IMG/VR virus record: IMGVR_UViG_3300017613_000216
Span: 1-20,021 of that record
Direction: 5' to 3' (one strand)
Length of the DNA: 20,021 nucleotides
Source: a virus
Shown here: positions 1 to 6,438 of the stretch, one piece after another
Numbering within the stretch: position 1 is the first letter of the stretch
Layout: every line of letters begins with the position of its first letter
The notes under the pieces: generated by a model
Seen by the model: only the letters and a program-made list of their open reading frames with translations
Told to the model about the DNA's origin: nothing
Database searches by the model: none
Position numbers and translations under genes: made by a program

Positions 1-147
1 GAATTACTTGAGGACATCAAAAGTATTATTGAGGGAGGACATTACTCACCGGGAGAGACACCGGAGGACGAGAACTTCTTAGTACTTGAGGAGTCAGATG
101 CGGAAGGAATTCTTACGGACATTAATTTTTATTTCAAGAACCCATAA
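1..147 (+). CDS. C-terminal end of an unrecognised acidic protein (partial, cut by window edge)
   Basis: Frame 1 is open from the first base to a TAA at 145-147 and gives 48 residues ending in YFKNP. The visible part is acidic (many Glu and Asp) with no Cys and no membrane segment. I do not recognise the family. It lies just upstream of a promoter-like sequence and the replication operon, where T7-like phages keep small early genes. The start and most of the protein are outside the window, so function cannot be judged. Confidence 0.6.
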   Translation, partial: ELLEDIKSIIEGGHYSPGETPEDENFLVLEESDAEGILTDINFYFKNP

Positions 148-154
148 AAACTTC

Positions 155-183
155 TTGACATTGTTCTTAAGATCACATAAGAT
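155..183 (+). promoter_or_regulatory. sigma70-type promoter candidate ahead of the replication operon
   Basis: A perfect TTGACA at 155-160 is followed by a 17-nt spacer and TAAGAT at 178-183, which keeps the three best-conserved -10 positions (TA...T). It sits in a 92-nt noncoding gap, 56 nt before the SSB start, and would drive the whole plus-strand cluster. It points to host RNA polymerase transcribing this block. Seen: box sequence and spacing. Inferred: activity. Confidence 0.6.
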
Positions 184-239
184 ACTACTTAGAAGACAAG
201 TTAATTTAAAACCTTTAAACATTCATAGGAGAATGTAGA

Positions 240-620
240 ATGAGTAAAGTAGCAACAGGTATCGCAGCTTTTGTAAACCTTACGGAAACTGAGACCTATA
301 ACGGCAAAGATACAGGAGCCTACACTGTCACCCTTACCTTGGATGATGATGAGGCAAAGAAGCTTGAGAAGATGGGAGTAAACCTTAAGGAGTACAAGAA
401 TCAAAAGCAGCGTAAGTTCAAGACCACTTATGATAACTTCACTGTTGTTGATGTTAACGACGACATTGTATCTAAGAATATCCCTTATGGTTCTAAGGTA
501 CGTGTTCTTTGGAAAGATGGTGACAAACACCCACAATTTGGAACACCTACCTATCTCCAAAAGATTCGTGTTCTTGAGTACTCTGAGAATGAGATGGACG
601 ACATTCCTTCGGAGTTCTAA
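240..620 (+). CDS. Single-stranded DNA-binding protein (T7 gp2.5 role, short form)
   Basis: This 126-aa protein is predicted to coat single-stranded DNA at the replication fork. It is rich in alternating beta-strand sequence, with the segment GAYTVTLTLDDDEAKKLEKM near residue 35 and an IPYGSKVRVLW strand near 87-97. That pattern is typical of the short OB-fold SSBs of marine T7-like phages. T7 gp2.5 is much longer (232 aa), so this is a minimal version. The C-terminus is acidic and ends in Glu-Phe, as the gp2.5 tail ends in Phe, which in T7 contacts the polymerase. The start is fixed by AGGAGA at 227-232, 7 nt before the ATG. It is the first gene after the promoter at 155-183 and lies directly upstream of the primase-helicase, the usual T7-like order. 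Confidence 0.8.
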   Translation: MSKVATGIAAFVNLTETETYNGKDTGAYTVTLTLDDDEAKKLEKMGVNLKEYKNQKQRKFKTTYDNFTVVDVNDDIVSKNIPYGSKVRVLWKDGDKHPQFGTPTYLQKIRVLEYSENEMDDIPSEF

Positions 621-705
621 AGTAACTTAAGAAGTCCCTAAGGGGTGCATTAATGTTGCATGAGTCGGTAGCGAGGCGTTTGGGAAGGCCGATGGTTTTT
701 ATTGT
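621..705 (+). promoter_or_regulatory. SSB-helicase intergenic region; possible weak attenuator or RNA structure
   Basis: This 85-nt gap is the second largest in the window. It holds a CTTAAG word (626-631), GTCCCTAAGGG (634-644), a CATTAATG palindrome flanked by TGCA repeats, and then a GC-rich stretch (about 661-693) where TCGG at 664-667 could pair with CCGA near 689-692. A TTTTTATT run follows. The stem is only 4-5 bp, so a terminator is doubtful, but partial attenuation would lower helicase relative to SSB. No clear Shine-Dalgarno site precedes the ATG at 706. Confidence 0.25.
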
Positions 706-2358
706 ATGGAAGTGGATGTGAAAATGGGTGAGTTAATTAAGAAGACTGCCTGTCCTAAGTGTCGAGAGAAGGGACAGGATAACTCAGGTAATAACTTAGC
801 AGTCTACACTGACGGAGAGTACTGCTACAGTTGTCATTATTCCTCTGGAGAGGGACAAAAGAACAACGTAAGAGACAAGCTCTTAAGTAGGAATGGAAGG
901 AAGTTCGAGATGACTGGTGTAGCTGGAGCAATTAAGGATCGTAAGATTTCTCAAGCAATTGTTGAGAAGTTCGGTGTGACTATTGAGAAGCATGAGGACA
1001 TCATTACCAAACACCATTACCCATATTACGATGTGGATACTGGAGAAGCTGTAGGTACTAAGATTCGTATGGGTGTCAACAAGGACTTCAGAACCACTGG
1101 TACTTTTGAGAACACTGGTCTCTTTGGACAGAACGTCTGGAGAGAAGGTGGTAAGTTCATTACTGTTACAGAAGGTGAGGCAGATGCACTTGCAGTAGCT
1201 GAAATGTTTGATGGTCGTTGGCCCGTAGTCTCCATTAAGAGAGGCAGTGGGTCGGCTGAGAAGGACATTAAAGAATCCTTGGAATGGCTTGAGACATTTG
1301 AAAACATCGTCCTGTGCTTTGACTCTGATGCTCCCGGTAAGAAGGCAGTCGAGGCAGTACTTCCATTGTTCTCTCATGGGAAGGTTAAAGTAGTTAGTCT
1401 GCCCATGAAGGATGCCGGAGACATGCTTAAGAACTCCAGAGTTAAGGAGTTTGTGGATTGCTGGTGGTCTGCTAAGGCATATCGTCCGGTAGATGTAGTC
1501 TCCTTATCTGATGAGTCATGTTGGGATGCCTTTGTCAAGAGGGGTACTGAAGAAATCACACCTTTCCCTGAGGCATACGGTAAGCTTAATGCCATGATGA
1601 ATGGTGGTGTAGCGGCCGGAGAGGTTACTGTGATTGGTGCTTTGACTTCAGTAGGTAAATCAACTATGGTCTATAACCTACTCTATGGTATGGCTACTGA
1701 AGGGAATAAGAAGATCGGTGCAGTCTTCCTTGAGAGTGACAAGGGAGAGACTGTAGAGAAGGTTGTCAGTCTACACTCAGGTGAGAACATATCGTTAATT
1801 CCTGCAGATGAACGTGACAACTCCCTCTATAAGGAGTATTATAAGGACTTCGTTAAGGACGACAAGGTACATATCTTGGATCACTTAGGTTCCTCCGATT
1901 CTGATGAACTCTTCATGAAGATGAGGTTCATGGTTAAAGGTTTAGATTGTGACATTATTATCCTTGATCCTCTTCAGGCTGCAGTAATGTCCAATGACAA
2001 CGGAGTAATTGATGAGTTCATGGATCGTTGTCTTAAGCTTGCTAAGGAAACTGGAGTAGGTATTATCATCGTGAGCCACATGAGAAAACCACAGGCTAAG
2101 GATGCTCATGATGTAAACGAATACGACATGAAGGGGTCCGGAAGCATTAATCAGATTGCCTTTAACACAATACTCCTAAGCAGGGACAAGATGTCCGAAG
2201 ATGAGTACACAAGGAACTGTACTAAGGTGCAGCTTGTGAAGTGCCGAAGGACTGGACGAACTGGTCTTGCTGGTTGGATGTACTATGAAAATGAAACAAG
2301 CCGTATGATTGCTGGACAACCCCCGGAGATTGAGGCAGTAGAAAATGAGGAGTTCTAA
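706..2358 (+). CDS. DNA primase-helicase (T7 gp4-like)
   Basis: This 550-aa bifunctional enzyme makes RNA primers and unwinds DNA as a DnaB-type ring at the fork. It has an N-terminal zinc ribbon with Cys16, Cys19, Cys40 and Cys43, then a TOPRIM fold with EGE at 156-158 and DSD at 206-208. The RecA-type helicase domain has a Walker A P-loop (TSVGKST, Lys318), a Walker B ending at Asp421 (IIILDP) and the VSHMRKP and GSGSINQ motifs. Its length matches T7 gp4 (566 aa). The C-terminus is acidic and ends Glu-Glu-Phe, like the T7 gp4 tail that docks on polymerase. The start is uncertain: ATG 706 lacks a ribosome site, while the in-frame ATG at 724 has a weak GGAAG upstream and keeps every domain. 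The TAATG junction couples it to the HNH gene. Confidence 0.95.
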   Translation: MEVDVKMGELIKKTACPKCREKGQDNSGNNLAVYTDGEYCYSCHYSSGEGQKNNVRDKLLSRNGRKFEMTGVAGAIKDRKISQAIVEKFGVTIEKHEDIITKHHYPYYDVDTGEAVGTKIRMGVNKDFRTTGTFENTGLFGQNVWREGGKFITVTEGEADALAVAEMFDGRWPVVSIKRGSGSAEKDIKESLEWLETFENIVLCFDSDAPGKKAVEAVLPLFSHGKVKVVSLPMKDAGDMLKNSRVKEFVDCWWSAKAYRPVDVVSLSDESCWDAFVKRGTEEITPFPEAYGKLNAMMNGGVAAGEVTVIGALTSVGKSTMVYNLLYGMATEGNKKIGAVFLESDKGETVEKVVSLHSGENISLIPADERDNSLYKEYYKDFVKDDKVHILDHLGSSDSDELFMKMRFMVKGLDCDIIILDPLQAAVMSNDNGVIDEFMDRCLKLAKETGVGIIIVSHMRKPQAKDAHDVNEYDMKGSGSINQIAFNTILLSRDKMSEDEYTRNCTKVQLVKCRRTGRTGLAGWMYYENETSRMIAGQPPEIEAVENEEF

Positions 2359-2771
2359 TGAGTAGCGACATTAAAAGATTACGAAGGTCTCTGTATCTTA
2401 AGCAGGAACATAATTACATTTGTGAGGTATGTATGGAGGAGTACCCTGAAGAAGTCCTTGAGTTCCACCACCCTGATCCTAATGAGAAAGAGTTAGGACT
2501 TAAGGCAAGTAACTGGACTAAGAAAAACTTAAAGAATGTTCTTGACGAAGCAGATAAATGTAATGTATTATGTTCTAATTGCCATAGGTTGGAGCATGTA
2601 GCCATAAAGAAAGGTGAGAGTATATTAAATGACGAAGAAACTTATCTGCGATATAGAAACCACCGCTTTACCGATACGGAAGGATTCAAAAGTCTGGATG
2701 GTAGGGACGTTGGATTTGGAGACACAAACAATAAACAACTTCTGTTACCCTTGGAACCCCCAGAAGATTAA
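2358..2771 (+). CDS. HNH endonuclease
   Basis: This 137-aa protein has a zinc-bound HNH (beta-beta-alpha metal) nuclease fold. Cys22-Cys25 and Cys72-Cys75 form the zinc site, and EFHH (His37, His38) plus NCHRLEH (His76, His80) supply the nuclease core. The domain is finished by about residue 85. The remaining 47 residues are charged and low in recognisable motifs, and their codons overlap the DNA polymerase start out of frame by 143 nt. The start is ATG 2358, sharing one base with the helicase TAA, with GAGGAG 5 nt away. Small HNH genes beside replication genes are common in T7-like phages and often act as free-standing homing nucleases. A role in host DNA breakdown is equally possible, and the target is unknown. 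Confidence 0.85.
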   Translation: MSSDIKRLRRSLYLKQEHNYICEVCMEEYPEEVLEFHHPDPNEKELGLKASNWTKKNLKNVLDEADKCNVLCSNCHRLEHVAIKKGESILNDEETYLRYRNHRFTDTEGFKSLDGRDVGFGDTNNKQLLLPLEPPED

Positions 2772-4380
2772 GGAACTCAAAGAGCTTCTTAATTCTTACG
2801 ATGAAATAATAGGCCACAACTTCATTAGATTTGATGCGCCTACTCTTAAGAAGCTCTTGGGTGTGACTGTAGAACCTAAGAAGATTGTGGACACTTTAGT
2901 ATTGTCTAAACTCTATCACCCTAACTTAGAAGGAGGACATTCTCTAGGTTCTTGGGGTGAGAGACTTAACTTTCCAAAAGGAGATTATAATGATTGGTCT
3001 AAGCTTACAGAAGAGATGGTCAAGTACTGCGAACAGGACTTACGTGTTACAGGTAAGACCTACGAAGTACTTAAGAACCGCCTACAAGAGTTTGGTGAAG
3101 TTTCTCAAGTAGATGAACACAAAACTCTACAGGTGATACATAGGCAAATTGAACATGGTTGGTTACTTGATCAGAAGAGGGCCTATGGTTTACTTGCGGA
3201 ACTTAAAGAGAAACAAATGGAACTGGAGGATAAGGTTCATGAAGTCTTCAAACCACTCCCTAAATTTCTTAGGAAGATTACACCGGAGAAGAGAAAAGAG
3301 AGTGAAGTTTTTAAAAAAGGCGGTCTTAAGTTTCTCGGTGATGATTGGACTACTGTGGTGGGTGTATTTTCTAGGGTAGAGTTTCCTGAGTTCAACTTAG
3401 GAAGTCGTCAACAAATAGGGAAGTATCTTCAGTACTTCGGATGGAAACCTAAGGAGTTTACAGACAAAGGTCAGCCTAAGGTGGACGAGGAGGTACTTAA
3501 GAAGGTCCAAGGAATACCTGAAGCTTCTCTTATTGCTGAGTATCTTTTGATTGTCAAAAGGGTTGCTCAGGTCAGATCTTGGGTAGAGAAAGTAGAGGAA
3601 GATGGTAGAGTTCATGGTTCAGTTGATACGATTGGTGCAGTTACTAATAGGATGACACACTCCGGTCCCAATATGGCCCAAGTCCCTGCGGTCTACAGCC
3701 CTTATGGGAAGGAATGTAGGAGTTGTTGGGTAGTCCCTAATGGTTACAAGTTAGTTGGTTGTGACGCTGCAGGACTAGAACTTAGAATGTTGGCACACTA
3801 TATGAATGATGAGGAGTACACAAATGAAATCCTTAACGGAGACATCCACACAGCAAATCAACTTGCCGCTGGACTTGCAACTAGAGATTCTGCGAAGACT
3901 TTTATATACGCTTTCCTCTACGGAGCAGGAGATGCTAAGATCGGAAGTATTGTTGGAGGGTCTGCTAAAGCAGGAGCCAATCTTAAAAAGAAGTTTCTTG
4001 AGAACACACCAAGTCTTGCTGATCTTAGGGAACGAGTTGAGAAGTCATGTGCCAGAGGGTATCTTAAGGGACTGGACGGGAGAAAGTTAATCATAAGATC
4101 ACCTCATGCAGCCCTTAATACTCTTCTTCAGTCTGCTGGTGCTATTGTCATGAAAAAGGCATTGACACTTTTAGATGAGTATGCTACTATATGGAAACTA
4201 GATTATCACTTCGTCGGTAATATTCATGATGAAGTACAAGTAGAAGTTAGAGAAGACCAAGCAGATAAGTTCGGATACCTTGCAGTTGAATGTATTAAGG
4301 CAGCAGGGGTAGAGTTAAACATGAGATGTCCTTTGGATGCCGACTATAAAGTAGGTGATACATGGGCAGACACACATTAA
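2629..4380 (+). CDS. Family A DNA polymerase with 3'-5' exonuclease (T7 gp5-like)
   Basis: This 583-aa protein is the replicative polymerase. Exonuclease motifs are DIE (Asp8, Glu10), NFIRFD (Asp69) and YCEQD (Asp137). Polymerase motif A is GCDAAGLELR (Asp379). Motif B is RDSAKTFIYAFLYG (Arg419, Lys423, Tyr427). Motif C is IHDE (Asp534). Tyr427 aligns with T7 Tyr526, the residue known to allow dideoxynucleotide use, where E. coli Pol I has Phe762. The run from GRVHGSV to the C-terminus follows T7 gp5 closely, including LDGRK and SPHAALNTLLQSAGA. It is about 120 residues shorter than T7 gp5 (704 aa), partly because the thumb insertion that holds thioredoxin in T7 is short here (about residues 209-253). 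The start has AAGGTGAG 10 nt upstream and lies inside the HNH gene. Confidence 0.97.
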   Translation: MTKKLICDIETTALPIRKDSKVWMVGTLDLETQTINNFCYPWNPQKIKELKELLNSYDEIIGHNFIRFDAPTLKKLLGVTVEPKKIVDTLVLSKLYHPNLEGGHSLGSWGERLNFPKGDYNDWSKLTEEMVKYCEQDLRVTGKTYEVLKNRLQEFGEVSQVDEHKTLQVIHRQIEHGWLLDQKRAYGLLAELKEKQMELEDKVHEVFKPLPKFLRKITPEKRKESEVFKKGGLKFLGDDWTTVVGVFSRVEFPEFNLGSRQQIGKYLQYFGWKPKEFTDKGQPKVDEEVLKKVQGIPEASLIAEYLLIVKRVAQVRSWVEKVEEDGRVHGSVDTIGAVTNRMTHSGPNMAQVPAVYSPYGKECRSCWVVPNGYKLVGCDAAGLELRMLAHYMNDEEYTNEILNGDIHTANQLAAGLATRDSAKTFIYAFLYGAGDAKIGSIVGGSAKAGANLKKKFLENTPSLADLRERVEKSCARGYLKGLDGRKLIIRSPHAALNTLLQSAGAIVMKKALTLLDEYATIWKLDYHFVGNIHDEVQVEVREDQADKFGYLAVECIKAAGVELNMRCPLDADYKVGDTWADTH

Positions 4381-4401
4381 ACACTTAAGGAGTGCTTAAG
4401 A

Positions 4402-4599
4402 ATGTTAACACCTGAAGAACTAGAAGAAGAACAAGACACACGCTGTATTTTAGCTGATGATGGTTACTATTACACGATTCAGAGAGCCATGAGAGATGAT
4501 TGCTTTGTATCGGACACTATCCGCTGTAGAAATTCTGTGTTAATAACAGGTGAAAGTATTAGAGCTTTAAGAGGAGATATAGATGCAGAAGAAACCTAA
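4402..4599 (+). CDS. Small acidic protein of unknown function
   Basis: This 65-aa protein is not recognised. It is acidic at the N-terminus (ELEEEQD), with Cys14, Cys34 and Cys42, no membrane segment and no known motif. It begins 21 nt after the polymerase stop, with AAGGAG 9 nt before the ATG, and overlaps the exonuclease gene by 17 nt. The placement and good ribosome site argue that it is translated. T7-like phages often hold small accessory proteins between polymerase and exonuclease genes, which is the only context for a role. Confidence 0.7.
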   Translation: MLTPEELEEEQDTRCILADDGYYYTIQRAMRDDCFVSDTIRCRNSVLITGESIRALRGDIDAEET

Positions 4600-5482
4600 G
4601 AAGACTTTAGACACCTTAGTTGGTGATGTTTATAATTTAATGAAGAACCGTAACGTTGCTGAAGGTGTAGATGTTCATAAGGAGATTGAACATTTCGGTG
4701 AGGCAATGAAGGACATCATGAAGAAAGAGTTCCTTCCGAACAACGGTTACTCCTCAAGAGGAAACTTACGACTCTCCTCAATTGGTAAACCTGATCGTCA
4801 ACAATGGTACTCACAACGGAAGTTTGGAGGAGAGAAGATTCAACCACACACCTACATCAAGTTCATGTATGGTCACATGGTTGAGGAATTAGTCCTTGCT
4901 TTGGTACGTATGGCGGGACATGAAGTTACTGATGAACAGAAACAATGTGAAGTTGGCGGTGTCAAGGGACATATGGATTGTAAGATTGACGGTACTGTTG
5001 TCGATGTTAAGTCCACCAGTTCTTTTGGAATGAAGAAGTTCAAAGATGGTACCTTGGCAGCTTCAGATGCCTTCGGTTATGTGGATCAGATCAAAGCATA
5101 TGCTCATTCAGAAGGTGAAACAAATTGGGCTTGGTTAGCAATGGATAAATCAAATGGTACATTAGCAGTCCTTAAGTACGACCTGAAGGACACTAAACAC
5201 CCTATGTATCCTTTCTATTCTCAGGACATTGAGGAGAGAGTGGAGCATGTAAAAAAGTCCGTAGAGCTTCCAGACCCACCGGAGTATTGTTCTTCTCCGA
5301 TTGCAGATGGCAAGTCAGGAAACTTAAAGCTGTCCTCACAATGCGGCTACTGTCAATACAAAAAACATTGTTACCCAGACTTAAGGGCCTTCGCCTACTC
5401 TACTGGTCCTAAGTTTTTAACACACGTAGCTAAAGAACCTAACGTACCAGAGATTGATTTAACAGAAAACAAGGAGTTCTAA
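4583..5482 (+). CDS. PD-(D/E)XK exonuclease with C-terminal Cys cluster (T7 gp6 position)
   Basis: This 299-aa protein is predicted to degrade DNA as a RecB/Cas4-type nuclease, probably in the role of T7 gp6 exonuclease, whose map position it occupies. The core is GHMD (Asp132) followed by VVDVKS (Asp141, Lys143), a helix with YVDQIKAY (Gln169), and an upstream GHMVEE (Glu101/102). The C-terminal pattern Cys254-x2-Cys257-x5-Cys263, with Cys236 before it, resembles the iron-sulfur staple of Cas4 and AddB nucleases. Cluster binding is inference. The last residues are acidic and end Glu-Phe, as in SSB and helicase of this phage. GAGGAG 6 nt before ATG 4583 sets the start, inside the previous gene. 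Confidence 0.85.
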   Translation: MQKKPKKTLDTLVGDVYNLMKNRNVAEGVDVHKEIEHFGEAMKDIMKKEFLPNNGYSSRGNLRLSSIGKPDRQQWYSQRKFGGEKIQPHTYIKFMYGHMVEELVLALVRMAGHEVTDEQKQCEVGGVKGHMDCKIDGTVVDVKSTSSFGMKKFKDGTLAASDAFGYVDQIKAYAHSEGETNWAWLAMDKSNGTLAVLKYDLKDTKHPMYPFYSQDIEERVEHVKKSVELPDPPEYCSSPIADGKSGNLKLSSQCGYCQYKKHCYPDLRAFAYSTGPKFLTHVAKEPNVPEIDLTENKEF

Positions 5483-5485
5483 AGA

Positions 5486-5677
5486 ATGATTAAACTTGAG
5501 ATCGTATCCACACCTAAACCACACCGTTTCAAGGAACAAGTGGAGGGTTACTTAAACGACGGTTGGGTCATGAGCGGCACCCCTTTCATCTCCGATATTG
5601 GTGTCATAACTGTGGCACTAACTAAAGAAACTAAAACAGTCCCTAAGAAGGCTTCCAATGCCAAAGTACAGGAATAA
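5486..5677 (+). CDS. DUF1737-like small protein
   Basis: This 63-aa protein has the pattern EQVEGYLNDGWVMSGTPF, followed by a strand ending in VALTK. That is the hallmark of the short DUF1737 family (strand, helix, G-W-x-x-x-G-x-P, strand). Function of the family is unknown. The last 15 residues are Lys-rich and probably disordered. AAGGAG (5471-5476) lies within the final codons of the exonuclease gene, 9 nt before this ATG, so expression is tied to it. The gene overlaps endonuclease I by 20 nt. Confidence 0.75.
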   Translation: MIKLEIVSTPKPHRFKEQVEGYLNDGWVMSGTPFISDIGVITVALTKETKTVPKKASNAKVQE

Positions 5678-6014
5678 ATTTGAAGAGGAAATTGCAGGGG
5701 TCTTAGGTGACTCCTGCAGCTATGAGGACGCTAAAGTTCCCTACATAGTCAAGAAGAACTACATTCCTGATTTCATTTCTAAAGAAGTCCCTAAGATTTA
5801 CTTTGAAGCCAAAGGTTACTTCAGGGTAGGAGACACACAGAAGTACAAAGCTATTAGGGATAGTCTTAAGAAAGATGAGGAGCTTGTGTTTATTCTTTAT
5901 AATCCCGAGAAGAAACTAAGGAAGGGAGCTAAGATGACAATGGCCCAATGGTGTGATAAAGAAGGCTTAAGATGGTTTACTAAGGAGGATTGTAAAAATG
6001 CCCTTGACATTTGA
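5658..6014 (+). CDS. Endonuclease I, Holliday-junction resolvase (T7 gp3-like)
   Basis: This 118-aa enzyme should cut branched DNA (four-way junctions) to clear replication and packaging intermediates and help break down host DNA. It carries the T7 endonuclease I signature in order: a Glu near the N-terminus (Glu9, matching T7 Glu20), KVPY, PDF (Asp38, matching Asp55), YFEAKG (Glu50 and Lys52, matching Glu65 and Lys67), and the late KLRKGAKMTMAQWCDKEGL segment. All four catalytic residues are present. It is a little shorter than T7 gp3 (149 aa), lacking the N-terminal extension that swaps between subunits in T7. In T7 this gene precedes primase and polymerase; here it follows the exonuclease. 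AAGAAGG lies 6 nt before the ATG. Confidence 0.9.
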   Translation: MPKYRNKFEEEIAGVLGDSCSYEDAKVPYIVKKNYIPDFISKEVPKIYFEAKGYFRVGDTQKYKAIRDSLKKDEELVFILYNPEKKLRKGAKMTMAQWCDKEGLRWFTKEDCKNALDI

Positions 6015-6192
6015 TAGGTTTCTTGTTAGACTGTCTTTATTAACTGATGCAACAACTCTTTGTGACATACTTGATATTGATTCTGAAGATATTATTGAGA
6101 GGTTTGATGATTTGATTAGGGACAGAGAAGAAGAACTAAGAGAAATATTTGATATTGACACAGGGACTGAGGAGTATTATAATGATGAATGA
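5998..6192 (+). CDS. Small acidic protein of unknown function
   Basis: This 64-aa protein is not assigned to a family. It is strongly acidic and helical, with the phrase LCDILDIDSEDIIERFDDLI, of a kind seen in short conserved proteins of marine T7-like phages. The ribosome site is one of the strongest in the window (AAGGAGG, 9 nt before ATG). The gene overlaps the end of endonuclease I by 17 nt and the next gene by 11 nt, so it belongs to the same coupled set. It could be a protein-protein adaptor or inhibitor of a host enzyme, but nothing in the sequence proves that. Confidence 0.75.
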   Translation: MPLTFDRFLVRLSLLTDATTLCDILDIDSEDIIERFDDLIRDREEELREIFDIDTGTEEYYNDE

Positions 6193-6394
6193 TGACATGC
6201 AGATGATGGTGATCCCAGAGTTTGACCCTTTAGCTGAACGTGCTAAGGCAGTGGCTGAACTCTTGTCTTGTGACTACGCAGGGGATACTCAAGAATCTTT
6301 GGTTAATGAAGCAGCTAAGATTTTAATTGAGTCCATGAGACCTCCTAAAGAAGAACACCGTGAGCATGACATGTCCAATGTAACAATGATGTAG
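6182..6394 (+). CDS. Small protein of unknown function
   Basis: This 70-aa protein starts with MMNDDMQMM and has a helical middle (AERAKAVAELLSCDYAG) and a Met-rich end. I do not recognise it. The frame is open from an ATG at 6149, but the start at 6182 (or 6185) is preferred because GAGGAG at 6169-6174 sits 7 nt upstream and the earlier ATG has no ribosome site. It overlaps the acidic 64-aa gene by 11 nt. The next gene starts within 50 nt. Confidence 0.65.
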   Translation: MMNDDMQMMVIPEFDPLAERAKAVAELLSCDYAGDTQESLVNEAAKILIESMRPPKEEHREHDMSNVTMM

Positions 6395-6438
6395 CTCTAA
6401 TGCAGTCCCTAAGAACCCCTTGTAAAGGATGTAAGATA

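Noticed and set aside
201-560. Minus-strand ORF over the SSB gene
   Set aside because: It is antisense to the SSB, covers its promoter gap and shows only Leu/Ile/Ser-rich shadow composition.
883-1377. 164-codon minus-strand ORF inside the primase-helicase gene
   Set aside because: It runs antisense to strongly supported zinc-ribbon and TOPRIM codons, has no ribosome site, and reads like an unstructured shadow frame.
6149-6181. Longer start for the 70-aa gene
   Set aside because: The ATG at 6149 has no ribosome site, while GAGGAG sits 7 nt before 6182.
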